From Nitrososphaerota archaeon (GTDB lineage: Archaea; Thermoproteota; Nitrososphaeria; Nitrososphaerales; Gagatemarchaeaceae), in NCBI GenBank assembly GCA_027887045.1, contig JAPCJH010000001.1:434001-498000 (forward strand): a stretch of DNA of 64,000 nt. Reading direction: 5' to 3'. Numbering within the stretch: position 1 is the stretch's first letter; the number at the start of each line of letters is the position of its first letter. The notes under the pieces were generated by a model. That model was not told the DNA's origin and did no database searches. It worked only from the letters and a program-made list of their open reading frames with translations. Position numbers and translations under genes: made by a program. Shown here one piece after another: positions 50,956 to 59,704 of this stretch.

Positions 50956-51462
50956 ATGAACGTATACGCGCTGGAGTATAGACAAGACGACCCCACCAAA
51001 TGTACCGCTCGGAAGATGGTGCAGATGGACCTAGCGATTGCCGTCAACAGGAAGTACCACGCGGCTGACAGCACGCTCGTCCTCAATCCTTATGCATCAA
51101 GGACGGTCTCCTCCAGCGACAAAGATGCAAAGGGGATACTTGACGTTGATTGTTCGTGGAATCAGGCAAAAGAGGTATTTTTCAAGCGGCTTGGAGGTAA
51201 ACACCGGAGACTTCCCTTACTTCTAGCTGCAAACCCAACAAACTATGCGAAAGTGGGGATGCTTAGCTCGGTCGAGGCTGTTGCCGCCACTCTGTGGCTG
51301 CTAGATTATGTCGATGACGCGAGGCGGTATCTTTCGATTTACAAGTGGGGAAGCACTTTCGAATCATTGAACCATGAGCCTCTCGAGGAGTACCAGAAGG
51401 CACGCTCCGAACCGGGGGTTCTGGAACTCGAGAGGGAGTTCTTTCCCCAACTCTTTGAATGA
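50956..51462 (+). CDS. tsr3: rRNA aminocarboxypropyltransferase Tsr3
   Basis: 168 residues matching Tsr3/DUF367: YRQDDPTKCTARKM near the N-terminus, LLLAANPTNYAKVGMLSSVEA and the KWG...F motif late. Tsr3 transfers the acp group from SAM onto a pseudouridine-derived base in small-subunit rRNA. ATG start, upstream TATA-like ccttaagtag at about 50921-50930. Confidence 0.92.
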   Translation: MNVYALEYRQDDPTKCTARKMVQMDLAIAVNRKYHAADSTLVLNPYASRTVSSSDKDAKGILDVDCSWNQAKEVFFKRLGGKHRRLPLLLAANPTNYAKVGMLSSVEAVAATLWLLDYVDDARRYLSIYKWGSTFESLNHEPLEEYQKARSEPGVLELEREFFPQLFE

Positions 51463-51496
51463 AAAGTCTTAATTCGCGCCGATTGACATCCGTCGT

Positions 51497-51788
51497 GACG
51501 CGAGTCGGTGGACGAGCCACGGGGTACTCCTGGGGAAGTTCCTCCCTCACGCAGGATGCATGACGCTGAGAGGCGTAGCTGGAGACAGCTGGCGACGGAA
51601 CAGAAACGACACCCGTCCCGCCAAACGCCGTGATGGAGCAATCCTGAGGTCGGCGGAAACGGGATGAAACGGCCGACCCATGCAGAGCAAGGCCGAACAT
51701 GGTCGATGATGCGCCTGCGGGAGACCAAGGTGGGCCGCTAAGCTGAATCTCGTCTTGAACAGAAGGAGGACTATGACCGAGAACGCGT
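51497..51788 (+). ncRNA. rnpB: RNase P RNA
   Basis: Conserved regions occur in order: CR I GGGGAAGTTCC (about 51532-51543), CR II/III ACAGAAACGAC (about 51600), CR IV AGAGCAAGGCCGAAC (about 51683) and CR V GAACAGAAGGAGGACTAT (51758-51774). P1 can form between CGCG-TCGGT near 51499-51509 and ACCGA-CGCG at 51776-51787; P2 between GACGAG (51511-51516) and CTCGTC (51749-51754). Type A-like archaeal RNA of ~290 nt that trims tRNA 5' ends. Ends are approximate. Confidence 0.88.
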
Positions 51789-51793
51789 TAAGC

Positions 51794-51824
51794 CCCCACG
51801 TTGGGTTCGCAGCCTCGCGTGGGG
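51794..51824 (+). other. Strong hairpin directly after RNase P RNA
   Basis: CCCCACG (51794-51800) and CGTGGGG (51818-51824) form a 7-bp stem with a 17-nt loop. It starts ~6 nt after the last P1 base pair. It could protect the 3' end or aid termination. No clear T run follows, so I do not call it an intrinsic terminator. Confidence 0.45.
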
Positions 51825-51896
51825 ACCTAATTCCAAATTTGTGACCGGATACAGTCTTAAAGTGTCGAGGCACGGGAACGACCGAGGTTCTTTCAC

Positions 51897-53165
51897 ATGA
51901 GCAAATTCGCACATATGGCCGACGTACATCTCGGAGCTCACAGGGAACCCGCGATGCAGAAACTCGAACTCGCCGCGTTCGACGAGGCGCTCGATCGCTG
52001 CAAAGAACTGGGCGTTGACTTCATCCTGATTTCTGGGGACCTGTTCCACGTCGGGATCCCCGACCTCACTGTCGTGAACTCGGCGCTAAGGAAGATGATG
52101 CAGATCAAGAGGGCCGGGATTCAGATCTATGCGATTTACGGGAGCCACGACTACACGCCAACTGGCACGTCTGTCATCGATATCCTCGATACCGCCGGCG
52201 TAATCGTTAACCTTTCGAAGTGGAAGCTGGAGGGCGGAAAGCTTAGGCTTGCAGTCCATCAGGACGAACGGACTGGAACGAAGCTGGCGGGGATTTCCGC
52301 CAGAAAGATAGGTCTCGAGAGCAAGTACTACGAGATTCTTGACAGGAAGACGCTCGAAGATGAGGAGGGGTTCAAGGTCTTCGCCTTCCACAGCGGGATA
52401 ACTGAATTCAAACCTGAACATCTCCGAGAGATGGAGACCCTAGACATTTCATCGTTTCCGAAGGGGTTCGACTACTACGCGGGAGGCCATATTCACCAAC
52501 GGGGCGAATTTGGAGTGAAGGGATATGAGAAGGTCGTCTTCCCAGGGCCGCTTTTCACAGGCTACGGAAGGGACGTCGAGGACACCGCGAGAGGAGAAAA
52601 ACGAGGTTTCTATCTCGTCGAATTTGATGACAGAATCAGGTCGGTGAAGTTTTCTCAAGTCGAGGCCTTCGGCGGAATCTACCGGGAGTATGCTGTCGGC
52701 GGGAAAAACGCGGCCGAAGTGAATGCGGAACTGGTGCAAGACCTTGCTTCGATTGACGTGAAGGGAAAGGTCGTTGTCATTCGGATCCACGGCGAGCTAG
52801 CGGGAGGGCGCGCGGCCGATATAGATTTCGGCACAGTCAAGAAACAACTCGACGAAAGAGGCGCGCTCTACATCTATCTGAATAGGTACAGCCTCTCCTC
52901 GAAAGAAACCTCGAAAACTTTCATTACTGGTGAAGACTTGTCGGCTATAGAAAGGTCACTCTTCGCAAGGGGGGTCTCGAAAATCAAGGTCTCCCAGCAA
53001 GAGCTCAGTGGAGAGAAGGGCGCGGCCGTCGCCACCGAACTCTTGCGGGTCTTCCGGCAGGGGTCGCGTAGTAACGAGCTGAAGAAGGATTATCGCCAGC
53101 GAATGGTGAAAGACGGCCTTCAGACCCTGAAGTTGCAAGGGATTTCAACGGATGCAGAAAAATGA
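51897..53165 (+). CDS. mre11: Mre11 double-strand break nuclease
   Basis: 422 residues with phosphoesterase motifs ADVHLG (8-13), SGDLFH (about 47), GSHD (usually GNHD), FHSG and GGHIHQRG. Mre11 dimerises and resects DNA ends with Rad50. ATG 51897 with a TATA-like tcttaaagt ~40 nt upstream. It overlaps rad50 by 4 bp (ATGA). HerA and NurA, the usual archaeal partners, are not in the window. Confidence 0.95.
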   Translation: MSKFAHMADVHLGAHREPAMQKLELAAFDEALDRCKELGVDFILISGDLFHVGIPDLTVVNSALRKMMQIKRAGIQIYAIYGSHDYTPTGTSVIDILDTAGVIVNLSKWKLEGGKLRLAVHQDERTGTKLAGISARKIGLESKYYEILDRKTLEDEEGFKVFAFHSGITEFKPEHLREMETLDISSFPKGFDYYAGGHIHQRGEFGVKGYEKVVFPGPLFTGYGRDVEDTARGEKRGFYLVEFDDRIRSVKFSQVEAFGGIYREYAVGGKNAAEVNAELVQDLASIDVKGKVVVIRIHGELAGGRAADIDFGTVKKQLDERGALYIYLNRYSLSSKETSKTFITGEDLSAIERSLFARGVSKIKVSQQELSGEKGAAVATELLRVFRQGSRSNELKKDYRQRMVKDGLQTLKLQGISTDAEK

Positions 53166-55189
53166 TACTCAGGAAGCTTCAGCTGAAGAACATCAGAAGC
53201 TACAAGGCCGCAGAGGTGGAAATTCCTCTCGGCAAGACCCTGTTCGAAGGAGACATCGGAGCTGGCAAATCGACAATCCTGATGGCGATTGAATTTGCGT
53301 TCTTTGGTCTAGGCTCTGAGAGCGGTTCGGCGTTACTGAGGTTGGGCGCGCAGCGGGGCGACGTCCGCGTATCATTTGAAGTAGACGGGGTGGAATACGA
53401 GATTCATAGGACCCTCGTGAGAAAGGGAGCAAGGGTGCAACAGGCAGAGGGTGTCCTGAAGTCTGGGGATTCTGACGCCAACCTCTCTCCTTCAGAGATG
53501 AAAGAGAAGGTCCTCGACATACTTCAGTTCCGAGAGGCGTCGGACCCGAAGGCACAGAGCTGGATCTACCGCTATGCCGTGTACACCCCCCAGGAAGACA
53601 TGAAGAGCGTGCTGCTGCTCGCACCGAGCGACAGACTCCAAATACTCAGGAGGGCATTCGGGATTGAAGACTACAAAACTGCGGCGGAGAATGCCACGGA
53701 ACTCATTGGGGAGTTGAGGACGAGAAAGGCTCGTTTCGAGGCCTTCGCAGTCGGAGCGAAGGAGCTCGAACAGAAAGTTCGTCAGCTCAAGAATGAAAGG
53801 GAGAAACTATTGAGCAGAGTGACGGAACTCACTGACGAAGAGAAGGGGAGAGAACTGCGACTGCAGGAGCTCACAGCCGAAAGGAAGAAGCTTCATGGGG
53901 ATGAGGTGACCTTGAGCGGTATCGTCAGAGAACTTGCCATGAACCGAGACCTTCGCTTGAAACTGGACGAGGAGGTTTCGCGTTCGATGAAAGAGTCTGA
54001 GGACATACGGGCCAAGCTGAAGAAGCTTGAACGAAAGGTCACGGAGCTGAGTAGAATGAGCGATCCGACAGATGTTACTCAGGAGCGGATCCGGAATGAG
54101 TTACAGGATTTGGAAAGGAAGCGTGAGAAACTAACTGTCCTGACAACTCGCGTCGGTGACAAGCTCGAGGAGTACCGATCAATCCTGGAGAATGGAGTCT
54201 GTCCTGTCTGCGACAGGCCGGTAGAATCGAAAGATTTCGGTGAAAGTGAGAAGACGAAGGCCGCCGAACTGGAGCACCTGAAAGTGGAAGCCGACGAATG
54301 TGAACGATCGCTGAGGCGAAAGAAAGAGCTCTTGGAGAAAAAACAGGAGTTTGACTCGGCCATGGGGAAGCTCGTTGACTACGAAGAAGAAGGTGCTACG
54401 CTCAACGACGAACTGACCCGCGCGGATGAACGTGTTTCCGCTGCAAGAGAGGAGCTTTTTGCGCTCGCCGTAAAGATCCGCGAAACTCAGACCGCGGTTG
54501 ACGGCTTGGGGGAAGTATCAAGAAAGCTAGAGGATTTTGAGTCAAGAATCGGGGTGGCGGAAAGGGGGCTCCGCGCTGCGAGGGAAGAGTTGGCGGTCGC
54601 GAAGACTCGATCTACTGATCTGGTGAAGGAGCTTGGCGAGCGCGAAAATGAGATTGAATCAAAGAGCGAATATGCGAAAAGGGTCGATTCCATGAAGGAA
54701 CGCGAAATTTGGATGCAGGACTTCTTCGTCCCCACCCTTGAAGCGATAGAACAGCACGTCCTGACGGCAATCAACCAAGAATTCAATGTGAACTTCCAGA
54801 AGTGGTTCAGCGTGTTGGTCGACGACCCTGAGAAGGAGGTGAGGGTGGACGAGAACTTCACTCCGATCGTGTCGCAGGAAGGATACGAACAAGAAATTTA
54901 CTATTTGAGTGGGGGAGAGAAGACCAGCGTCTCGCTGGCTTACAGGCTCGCATTGAACACTCTGGTTCAACGGGTATCGACAGGAATGAAGTCGAATATC
55001 TTGATATTGGATGAGCCCACGGATGGCTTCAGCAAGGAGCAACTCGGGAGCGTGCAGGAAGTCTTGGATGACGTCGAGTGCCCTCAGATGATAATCGTGT
55101 CGCACGAAAAGGAACTTGAGAGTTTCGCCGACCAGATATTCAGGGTCACGAAATCCCGTGGGGAATCCAGCATTTCTGCCGGCACCTGA
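53162..55189 (+). CDS. rad50: Rad50 ATPase (short form)
   Basis: 675 residues. Walker A GDIGAGKS (about 30-37), zinc hook CPVC (C347, C350) at the tip of the coiled coil, signature LSGGEKTS (about 580) and Walker B ILILDEPTDGF. At 675 residues it is clearly shorter than most archaeal Rad50 (850-900), so the arms are short. The hook and all ATPase motifs are intact, so it should be functional with Mre11. Confidence 0.95.
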   Translation: MILRKLQLKNIRSYKAAEVEIPLGKTLFEGDIGAGKSTILMAIEFAFFGLGSESGSALLRLGAQRGDVRVSFEVDGVEYEIHRTLVRKGARVQQAEGVLKSGDSDANLSPSEMKEKVLDILQFREASDPKAQSWIYRYAVYTPQEDMKSVLLLAPSDRLQILRRAFGIEDYKTAAENATELIGELRTRKARFEAFAVGAKELEQKVRQLKNEREKLLSRVTELTDEEKGRELRLQELTAERKKLHGDEVTLSGIVRELAMNRDLRLKLDEEVSRSMKESEDIRAKLKKLERKVTELSRMSDPTDVTQERIRNELQDLERKREKLTVLTTRVGDKLEEYRSILENGVCPVCDRPVESKDFGESEKTKAAELEHLKVEADECERSLRRKKELLEKKQEFDSAMGKLVDYEEEGATLNDELTRADERVSAAREELFALAVKIRETQTAVDGLGEVSRKLEDFESRIGVAERGLRAAREELAVAKTRSTDLVKELGERENEIESKSEYAKRVDSMKEREIWMQDFFVPTLEAIEQHVLTAINQEFNVNFQKWFSVLVDDPEKEVRVDENFTPIVSQEGYEQEIYYLSGGEKTSVSLAYRLALNTLVQRVSTGMKSNILILDEPTDGFSKEQLGSVQEVLDDVECPQMIIVSHEKELESFADQIFRVTKSRGESSISAGT

Positions 55190-55216
55190 TTTGCGGGCGC
55201 GGGACCTAGACCGTCC

Positions 55217-55855
55217 TCAAGATGACAGAATCCCCCTGAAACCACGCTCCCTGTACTTGAGCAGAATCTGTTCCCAATCGATGTGGGCAAGAATGTACGT
55301 CAACAGCAAGGTCAGGATGAAAATTATGACGGAAGCTAAAGCGGTTCCTTCATGTAAGAATGATTCTGCCACTCCAAAGTACGCACTTCCAGCGTAAGCC
55401 ACAGCGACAGACAATACGATCTTCCCTGCCGTATCCGCGACTATGAAACGCCAGAATGGGAAACGAACCGCCCCCATGGGAACGAACAGAATGTCGTCTG
55501 GGAGCGGTGTTACAGCGAAGATGAATATCCAGAGGTCTCCGTACCTCCCAACGAATCCCCGGAACACGTCCAAGTTCCTCTTGGTTTTGCCCCTTGACAA
55601 CCGATAGCCGGACCAACCAAGGGCGTACGACGTTACCTTTCCGAGTGCGCCACCAAACCCGGCCGCTAGTCCGAGCAGCAGGGGGTTCAGCGTGCTACTC
55701 AGCAGAACCACGAGTAACAGGTAAGGGATAGGGACGAAGGGGACCACACTGCCGACGAGAGAAACGCCGAAGATCCCAGCGTATCCGTATTTTGTGACAA
55801 AATCTAGCAGGAAAGCAGGAACGTCGGACAAGGACGAATGACGGATTGCCGGCAT
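55217..55855 (-). CDS. VTT/DedA-type membrane protein
   Basis: 212 residues with four to six hydrophobic segments and the VTT-domain landmarks: GYAGIFGVSLVGSVVPFVPIPYL, the GxxxG helix AAGFGGALGKVTSYALGWSGY, the FVGRYGDLWIFIFAVTPLPDDILFVP-type loop with conserved PLPDD. Related bacterial and eukaryotic proteins are lipid scramblases or carrier-lipid flippases. ATG start 55855, 38 bp from the divergent nre gene. Confidence 0.85.
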   Translation of the reverse strand: MPAIRHSSLSDVPAFLLDFVTKYGYAGIFGVSLVGSVVPFVPIPYLLLVVLLSSTLNPLLLGLAAGFGGALGKVTSYALGWSGYRLSRGKTKRNLDVFRGFVGRYGDLWIFIFAVTPLPDDILFVPMGAVRFPFWRFIVADTAGKIVLSVAVAYAGSAYFGVAESFLHEGTALASVIIFILTLLLTYILAHIDWEQILLKYRERGFRGILSS

Positions 55856-55893
55856 GGGTTTAAGAAGACAAACAATCAGGAAAAATCGGACGC

Positions 55894-57213
55894 TTGCCCC
55901 GCAGAATCACCTGGCTGTCGAATGTAATCCCCGACACGATTACTGGTTTCGAGGAGAAGGTCGGAAAATCTATCGAAGTAATTGAAAACCCCCCGGCGTG
56001 GATGTGCTTGCAGTGTAGAGGTGCGAAGCTCCTATGCGGGAAGCCGCGCTGTCCGATCATTGTGAAGGCACAATCAATGGCGAGGATGGGAAAATCATAT
56101 GCGACAGAGCTTATCGACGGCTCGTCTCCTCCTGGCGTCTTCGTGGGCAGGCTGGGGTACCCGAAGGTATCCATTGGGCCTATGGTCCCCCAGCAATATG
56201 GTGACACCACCATCCTCGATACGCCCGAGAGATGGTTGGGGATGCCGATTGAAACAATCGTCGATTACAGGTATTCTCTGATCCGGGGGAGTTCGAGAGC
56301 AAACATACACGAAGCGAGCGACCCTGGCAAACTGTTACAAGCGCTACATGAGCTCGCGATGGCCTCGAAGCCTGTCGATTCGGAGCTCAGACTCACCAAG
56401 GCTCCCCGGAAGATACTGACATTGAGTGAAGACACCCAGCCCTACGGCCCGTCGGCGCCTATGGAACGGCTGAAGATCGCAAACCCGTCCGTCGATAGAA
56501 GGATCGAGACTTCGTATTACGACGGTGATCTCAAGGCTTTTGATGCGATCAACCGACTCTATTCGAAAGGCGTGCTCGTCACTAGGATTCAAAAGGCTTT
56601 CAGTGTCGGTATGTTCGGGGAGAGGTCACGAAGGAAGATAGTCCCGACGAGATGGAGCATAACCGCGGTCGACAGTTCGATCAGTCAGAGTTTGATGGAC
56701 CGAGTGAAGACGTACCCGACCATTGACGACTTTCGGGTATATTCCTATAAAGTCTACGACAACCAGTATGTGGCCATTCTTCTGCCAGAGCCGTGGAGAT
56801 TTGAATGGATTGAAGCCTGGTTCCCCGACACTACCTGGAACCAGTTCACCGATGAGCCGTACATGATAGGGGACTATGAGATTCATTTCGGACGAACAAC
56901 GTACGCGAAAGTAGGAGGTTGTTACTACTCCACGAGACTCGCGGTCACCGAGGCCCTTGAGCGGGAGAAAAGACAGGCAGCAGCCATTGTTCTCAGGGAG
57001 ACGTACCCTGGATACATCATGCCTCTCGGGGTATGGAACGTCAGGGAGAGCATCAGGATGTTGATGCGAGAGAAGTATCAGTCCTTTGGGGATTTCAGGA
57101 GCGCAATGAACGCGGCGCTGGGAAAGCTCCTCATCCCCAAAGAGAAGTGGATAAGCTCGAGCGTCTTGATTTCGCGCGAAATCACTCAGACGAAGATCAC
57201 TAGTTTCCGATGA
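55894..57213 (+). CDS. Nre-family DNA repair protein
   Basis: 439 residues from TTG 55894. Zinc-finger-like CLQCRGAKLLCGKPRC (about 38-53), GRLGYPKVSIGPM and an acidic/aromatic central region match NreA/NreB (DUF650/651), archaeal PCNA-associated factors needed for mitomycin C resistance in Haloferax. I see no PIP box at the C-terminus. It lies shortly after mre11-rad50, in keeping with a repair role. Confidence 0.88.
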   Translation: MPRRITWLSNVIPDTITGFEEKVGKSIEVIENPPAWMCLQCRGAKLLCGKPRCPIIVKAQSMARMGKSYATELIDGSSPPGVFVGRLGYPKVSIGPMVPQQYGDTTILDTPERWLGMPIETIVDYRYSLIRGSSRANIHEASDPGKLLQALHELAMASKPVDSELRLTKAPRKILTLSEDTQPYGPSAPMERLKIANPSVDRRIETSYYDGDLKAFDAINRLYSKGVLVTRIQKAFSVGMFGERSRRKIVPTRWSITAVDSSISQSLMDRVKTYPTIDDFRVYSYKVYDNQYVAILLPEPWRFEWIEAWFPDTTWNQFTDEPYMIGDYEIHFGRTTYAKVGGCYYSTRLAVTEALEREKRQAAAIVLRETYPGYIMPLGVWNVRESIRMLMREKYQSFGDFRSAMNAALGKLLIPKEKWISSSVLISREITQTKITSFR

Positions 57214-57254
57214 AGACGCAGCATTAATCTAGAGAATCGGAAGATGAAGCTGCG

Positions 57255-57950
57255 ATGACTAAGAAGCTCTACTGGGAGGACATGTATCTCCATGAGTTCG
57301 ACGCAAGAGTCGAATCCGTTGACGGGAATATGATATCGCTCGATCAGACGGCTTTCAACCCACGTGGCGGCGGGCTCGTCTCAGACACTGGCACGATCGG
57401 TGGAGTAAGGGTCAATGAAGTTCAGAAGGACGGCGAAATCATCTGGCACGTCCTTGAGCGGCCCCTGGCATTCAAGGTCGAGGACAGAGTCGGATGCGTC
57501 TTAGATTGGGATCGGAGATACAGAATCATGAGAATGCACACGACCGCGCACATCCTAAGCGCGGTCGTCCACGCGGAGACTGGTGCTCTCATCACTGGGA
57601 ATCAAATTGCCCCGGATGAGTCGCGCGTGGATTTCAATCTGGACAACTTCGATAGAGACAAGCTCTCGCATTACATCGGTCTCGTGAACGACGTCGTAAA
57701 GAGAGGTGTGGATGTGAAAACGTTCTTCATGAAACGAGAAGAAGTGCTTGCGACGCCAGGACTCATAAAGTTGGCGAATGCTATGCCCCCGTCATTGGAA
57801 ACTTTGAGGATTGTTCAGATTGGAGACGTGGACACGCAGGCGGACGGGGGAGTCCACGTAAAGAATACTGGCGAAATCGGAATGGTGGTGGGGAGGCGCG
57901 CTGAGAACAAGGGCAAGAGTAACCGCCGAATTTATTACACTGTAACCTGA
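57255..57950 (+). CDS. AlaX-type trans-editing protein (alanyl-tRNA editing domain)
   Basis: 231 residues from ATG 57255. Metal ligands HTTAH (HxxxH, about 96) and the C-terminal QADGGVHVKNTGEIG motif, where the usual Cys of CGGTHV is Asp, a change also known in other archaeal family members. AlaX hydrolyses Ser- or Gly-tRNAAla. It follows nre by 41 bp. Confidence 0.92.
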   Translation: MTKKLYWEDMYLHEFDARVESVDGNMISLDQTAFNPRGGGLVSDTGTIGGVRVNEVQKDGEIIWHVLERPLAFKVEDRVGCVLDWDRRYRIMRMHTTAHILSAVVHAETGALITGNQIAPDESRVDFNLDNFDRDKLSHYIGLVNDVVKRGVDVKTFFMKREEVLATPGLIKLANAMPPSLETLRIVQIGDVDTQADGGVHVKNTGEIGMVVGRRAENKGKSNRRIYYTVT

Positions 57951-57961
57951 AGTCCGTCAGC

Positions 57962-58138
57962 CTAGCGTCTGCGCGCGACCCAGAGTGGCATCTTTTTCGC
58001 GGTGCAATTCCCGCAGAGGCTTTTCATGGACCTGGTCGTCTCATCGAACATAGTGGTCGTGTGCGACATGCAGATTACGAGGCCACAGTCAGAACACTTT
58101 GCAACCGCGTGTCCTTTGCACACAGCACATCTAGCCAA
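57962..58138 (-). CDS. 58-residue zinc-binding protein
   Basis: TTG 58138 to TAG 57962, convergent to alaX (11 bp between stops). Cysteine pairs CAVC (4-7), CSDC (15-18), a CMSH site (23-26) and CGNC (42-45) can form two crossed zinc sites, and the C-terminus is basic (AKKMPLWVARRR). The other strand of this region has an open frame without sense. A small nucleic-acid-binding zinc protein is likely. Family not recognised. Confidence 0.6.
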   Translation of the reverse strand: MARCAVCKGHAVAKCSDCGLVICMSHTTTMFDETTRSMKSLCGNCTAKKMPLWVARRR

Positions 58139-58301
58139 TTTGTTTCATTTCTCTTTGCCCGGCAGTGAAGGCATGCCGCCAGTTCCGTGGGCCATTTGCA
58201 ACTTCGAGCCTTTTCAGAAGGTCAAAGACCTGGGTTAACTTCCTCACTTAGTCGGGTTCTTGTCTGTTGTGCATAACTGCTTAATAAACGCTCGCCGATT
58301 A

Positions 58302-58622
58302 TCAGATGGGAAGTTTGACCTCTCCGGCGTATTTGACGATTCCCTTGCCCTCCAATAGCGTAGCCACGCTCTGAGCATTTTCCCTTGGCAACCAGCCGGA
58401 CATCGCCTTAGTGTTTCCATCTCTGTCGCACAGCACGATCGACGCGGTCGAGTCTTTTCCGGGGAGAATCGAGTAAAGGTTCTCCTCGCCGACAGGGGTC
58501 CAGTCGGGTTTTCCCATCTTGATAAAGAGGAGCGGAGAGGAGGGGCCAGCGACACCCTCGAGAAATTGGACTGCGCGCTGAACCTTTGAGCGACCCTCTT
58601 GGACCGCGGCGAAGTAATCCAC
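58302..58622 (-). CDS. Conserved-looking small protein of unknown function
   Basis: 106 residues from GTG 58622, with a TATA-like gatataac (about 58646-58653) some 25 nt upstream, which fits a leaderless start. Mixed alpha/beta, with DRDGNT and a C-terminal KYAGEVKLPI strand; no known motif. The overlapping minus-strand frame at 58244-58555 is Arg/Ser-rich and looks like a shadow. Confidence 0.6.
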   Translation of the reverse strand: MDYFAAVQEGRSKVQRAVQFLEGVAGPSSPLLFIKMGKPDWTPVGEENLYSILPGKDSTASIVLCDRDGNTKAMSGWLPRENAQSVATLLEGKGIVKYAGEVKLPI

Positions 58623-58663
58623 GTGCCCGATGTTTGTGCTGGGGTTATATCAGTTCCCAGCCG

Positions 58664-59551
58664 CTAGCTGGTAAAGTAGAGGAGGACGAAGACCCCCGTC
58701 AAGGATAGAAGGATTCCGATAATCTGGTTGGCTTCAAGCTTTTCGCGGAGGAAGAACATAGCGTAGGAAATGGCGAATGCGCCGCCCATCCCGGACAACG
58801 CCGCTACGATCGGGAGCGAGCTGCTTCCGAAAGAGATGCCCAGGTTGAAAGAAAGAAGCCCGATTGTTTCCAAGACGCCCATCACGACAATGACTAAGTT
58901 AATCGAATGGCGGTCGGGCTTAACGTTCTGCTTCAAGATTGGCGCGAAGAGGAAGCCGAAGAGCCCGCCCAGGACTCTGAGAAAGAGTGGAGGTACGAAA
59001 TACCCGACAAATGGGGTTACGTAACCGATGCCCACGTAGACGGCACCAAACGAACTCGCCGAGAGAACCGCCGAACCGACGCCCGGGGTGAGCTTCAGTA
59101 GGCCTCTTCCCTGCGCATATCGGTGGAGTTCTGAGAACCTGGTTGAAACAAGGGCTACGCCTATCATTATCGCAAGCAGCGCAAGAATGCTCATGCTGGT
59201 GAGCATGGTGCCAAGAAGCAAGACCGCGAGGACTGTCGTTATCGCAGGATAGGAGTATGCGATGGGCGCTACGACAGAGACCACTCCTCGATGGAAGCCC
59301 CGATAGAGGAAAATGAACGCGAAGAAATTTACCGCGCCAACAATGAAGAGCACAAGCGTATTGGTTGTCGATAGGTTGAGAGCGGGATTGAGAATGGGTA
59401 GAAGGACTAGAAGCGTGGCGATGCTCACGACGTGCATGTAGACAGTTGTTCTGTATGAGCCTACTTTGAGGGACGAGCTGCGGGAAAGATAATCAGAAGT
59501 CCCCCAGCAGAATGCGGTAAGTGCACCAAGAAGGATTGGTAGATAGCTCAT
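58664..59551 (-). CDS. EamA/DMT-family transporter
   Basis: 295 residues with ten transmembrane helices arranged as two EamA repeats: GTSDYLSRSSSLKVG near TM1, FLYRGFHRGVVSVVAPI in the first repeat and SYAMFFLREKLEANQIIG in the second, the typical conserved loop. Family members export metabolites or amino acids. Substrate unknown. ATG 59551. Confidence 0.9.
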   Translation of the reverse strand: MSYLPILLGALTAFCWGTSDYLSRSSSLKVGSYRTTVYMHVVSIATLLVLLPILNPALNLSTTNTLVLFIVGAVNFFAFIFLYRGFHRGVVSVVAPIAYSYPAITTVLAVLLLGTMLTSMSILALLAIMIGVALVSTRFSELHRYAQGRGLLKLTPGVGSAVLSASSFGAVYVGIGYVTPFVGYFVPPLFLRVLGGLFGFLFAPILKQNVKPDRHSINLVIVVMGVLETIGLLSFNLGISFGSSSLPIVAALSGMGGAFAISYAMFFLREKLEANQIIGILLSLTGVFVLLYFTS

Positions 59552-59704
59552 GAACTCGTACCAGTGGGTAAGATGAATCCGTCCTTCCGTAATCGTCCGT
59601 ATAAAACCTGATTACAACAATACTGGGTGGGACCTGTTGGACAGAACTCGGGCCGTGGGCAGGCTGCGGAATCCTTCTAAGGCTCCGCCACGGCCCAGCC
59701 GCAG

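Noticed and set aside
58244-58555. A 103-codon minus-strand frame overlapping the 106-aa hypothetical gene
   Set aside because: It is Arg/Ser-rich and lies out of frame with a gene that has a better start and promoter.
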